Below, one piece after another: positions 63,292 through 64,000 of a DNA stretch of 64,000 nucleotides. The translations under genes and the position numbers were made by a program. The notes beneath the pieces are model-generated. The model was not told the origin of the DNA and searched no databases. It saw only the letters and a list, made by a program, of their open reading frames with translations. The stretch is taken from contig NZ_RKQQ01000002.1 in NCBI RefSeq assembly GCF_003814815.1, forward strand, positions 310,001 to 374,000, given 5' to 3'. How positions within the stretch are numbered: position 1 is the first letter of the stretch; each line of letters starts with the position of its first letter. The DNA is from Salisediminibacterium halotolerans (GTDB taxonomy: Bacteria; Bacillota; Bacilli; Bacillales; Salisediminibacteriaceae).

Positions 63292-64000
63292 TTATTTATT
63301 ATTCGGCCCGACGCCAGATGATACAATTCCGCCAAGTTCTTTTGACCGTTCAGATGCGCGTTCAATACATTTTATCATTGTTTGTTGAACATCAGCTTCG
63401 TGTAAAACAGTAAACCCGGCTTCTGTTGTACCTTGCGGACTCATAATTTGTTCGTAAAGAATACGGGGCGGCGTCTCATTGGATTGGACTCGTATGCCGG
63501 CACCTAACAGCGTCTGGGCAACAAGTTTGCGGGCAGTGTCCCTGTCAATACCGACTTTCTCAGCGGCGAGCTCCATTGATTCCATTAAATAGTAAATATA
63601 TGCCGGTCCGGTTCCCGTGATCGCAGTCATTGCATCCATCAAATATTCCTCTACTTCTTCGGTTTGGCCGACAAGTTTAAACCAGTCGGTAACCGCTTTT
63701 TTTGCTGGCTCATCGATATATCTGCCGCTCGCAAACGGTGTCATCGCTTCATTAACGACAGCGGATGTATTCGGGATCGCTCGAATAACCGGTATTCGAA
63801 AAGAGAACTGGTTTTCCATTTGCTCGGTTGTAATGCCAGCCATAACAGACACAAGTGTATGCTGCGGACCGATACTGTCCACGACCGGTTCGAGCGCGCT
63901 TAGCCAGTCCTTTGGCTTACAGGCTAGTATAATAATCTCCCCGTGTCCGCAAAGTTCTCTTGCTGAGCGGGATGTCCGCACACCATAGTCTTTTTCGAGC
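63292..64000 (-). CDS. proC: Pyrroline-5-carboxylate reductase, N-terminus cut by window end
   Basis: About 236 C-terminal residues; the frame is open through the window edge (LEKDYGVRTSRS...). ProC reduces pyrroline-5-carboxylate to proline with NADPH. Visible: the end of the dinucleotide domain (EIIILACKPKD), SVMAGITTEQ, VIRAIPNTSAVVNEAMTPFA, and the catalytic domain TAITGTGPAYIYYLMESMELAAEKVGI with GAGIRV and SPQGTTEAGF. Several ProC paralogues exist in Bacillus; I cannot tell which. Proline is also an osmoprotectant. The nucleotide-binding start is outside. Confidence 0.92.
   Translation of the reverse strand, partial: LEKDYGVRTSRSARELCGHGEIIILACKPKDWLSALEPVVDSIGPQHTLVSVMAGITTEQMENQFSFRIPVIRAIPNTSAVVNEAMTPFASGRYIDEPAKKAVTDWFKLVGQTEEVEEYLMDAMTAITGTGPAYIYYLMESMELAAEKVGIDRDTARKLVAQTLLGAGIRVQSNETPPRILYEQIMSPQGTTEAGFTVLHEADVQQTMIKCIERASERSKELGGIVSSGVGPNNK

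Overview
The window looks like chromosomal DNA from a member of the Bacillaceae (Bacillota). Gene order follows the Bacillus subtilis yqh-yqi-yqj chromosome arm almost gene by gene: comG, gcv, mntR, efp, accBC, nusB, folD, xseAB, ispA, dxs, argR, recN, spo0A, bkd, yqjA and polY1. Several features point to a haloalkaliphile. These are an OLE RNA gene with its partner gene oapA, a NaChBac-type voltage-gated sodium channel, acidic small proteins, two adenosylcobalamin enzymes (class II ribonucleotide reductase and methylmalonyl-CoA mutase) and a split flagellar islet. Two sporulation loci that normally sit in this synteny are absent: the spoIIIA operon between efp and accB, and spoIVB between recN and spo0A. 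Spo0A itself is intact. I infer an asporogenous lineage; a non-sporulating soda-lake Bacillaceae would fit, but species cannot be read from this sequence.

Layout. 1-1746: end of the comG competence pseudopilus operon. 1747-6070: tandem glycine riboswitch and gcvT-gcvPA-gcvPB. 6078-11384: rhodanese, NrdR-box-controlled nrdJ, mntR, a degenerate PAP2-like membrane protein, YqhP. 11646-16868: aminopeptidase, efp, two unknown acidic proteins where spoIIIA would be, then accB-accC-yqhY behind a FapR-like site. 16955-28055: nusB-folD-xseA-xseB-ispA, OLE RNA, oapA-dxs-yqxC, argR with ARG boxes, recN, spo0A. 28054-38660: a YqzF-like protein, the sigma-54 activator BkdR, and the sigma-54-dependent ptb-bcd-buk-lpdV-bkdAA-bkdAB-bkdB operon. 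38661-42499: transposon relics, a Zur-controlled zinc-binding lipoprotein with a histidine repeat, bacilliredoxin, tRNA-Arg, YqjA, Prli42. 42675-49703: methylmalonyl-CoA pathway (mutase, a mutase-epimerase fusion, carboxyltransferase), a peptidase, polY1. 49758-54384: flagellar islet (FliK-like, FlhB-like, FliS, flagellin, YaaR) with sigma-D promoters. 54382-60582: DUF4236 protein, SRPBCC protein, a complete IS1182-family element, cbpB, an ACR3/BASS-like transporter and OsmC protein each preceded by a CsoR/CstR-like operator, and a defective IS relic. 60573-64000: tnrA, sodium channel, FAD oxidoreductase, partial proC.

How the parts connect. The bkd operon converts branched-chain 2-oxo acids to acyl-CoAs. 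Propionyl-CoA from valine and isoleucine can then go through the carboxyltransferase, the epimerase and methylmalonyl-CoA mutase to succinyl-CoA. Mutase and NrdJ both need adenosylcobalamin, so B12 supply matters to this organism. The most unusual items are the OLE ribonucleoprotein locus, the double loss of sporulation loci around a kept spo0A, the transporter-OsmC unit with paired persulfide- or copper-type operators, and an IS1182 insertion that duplicated a whole terminator hairpin.
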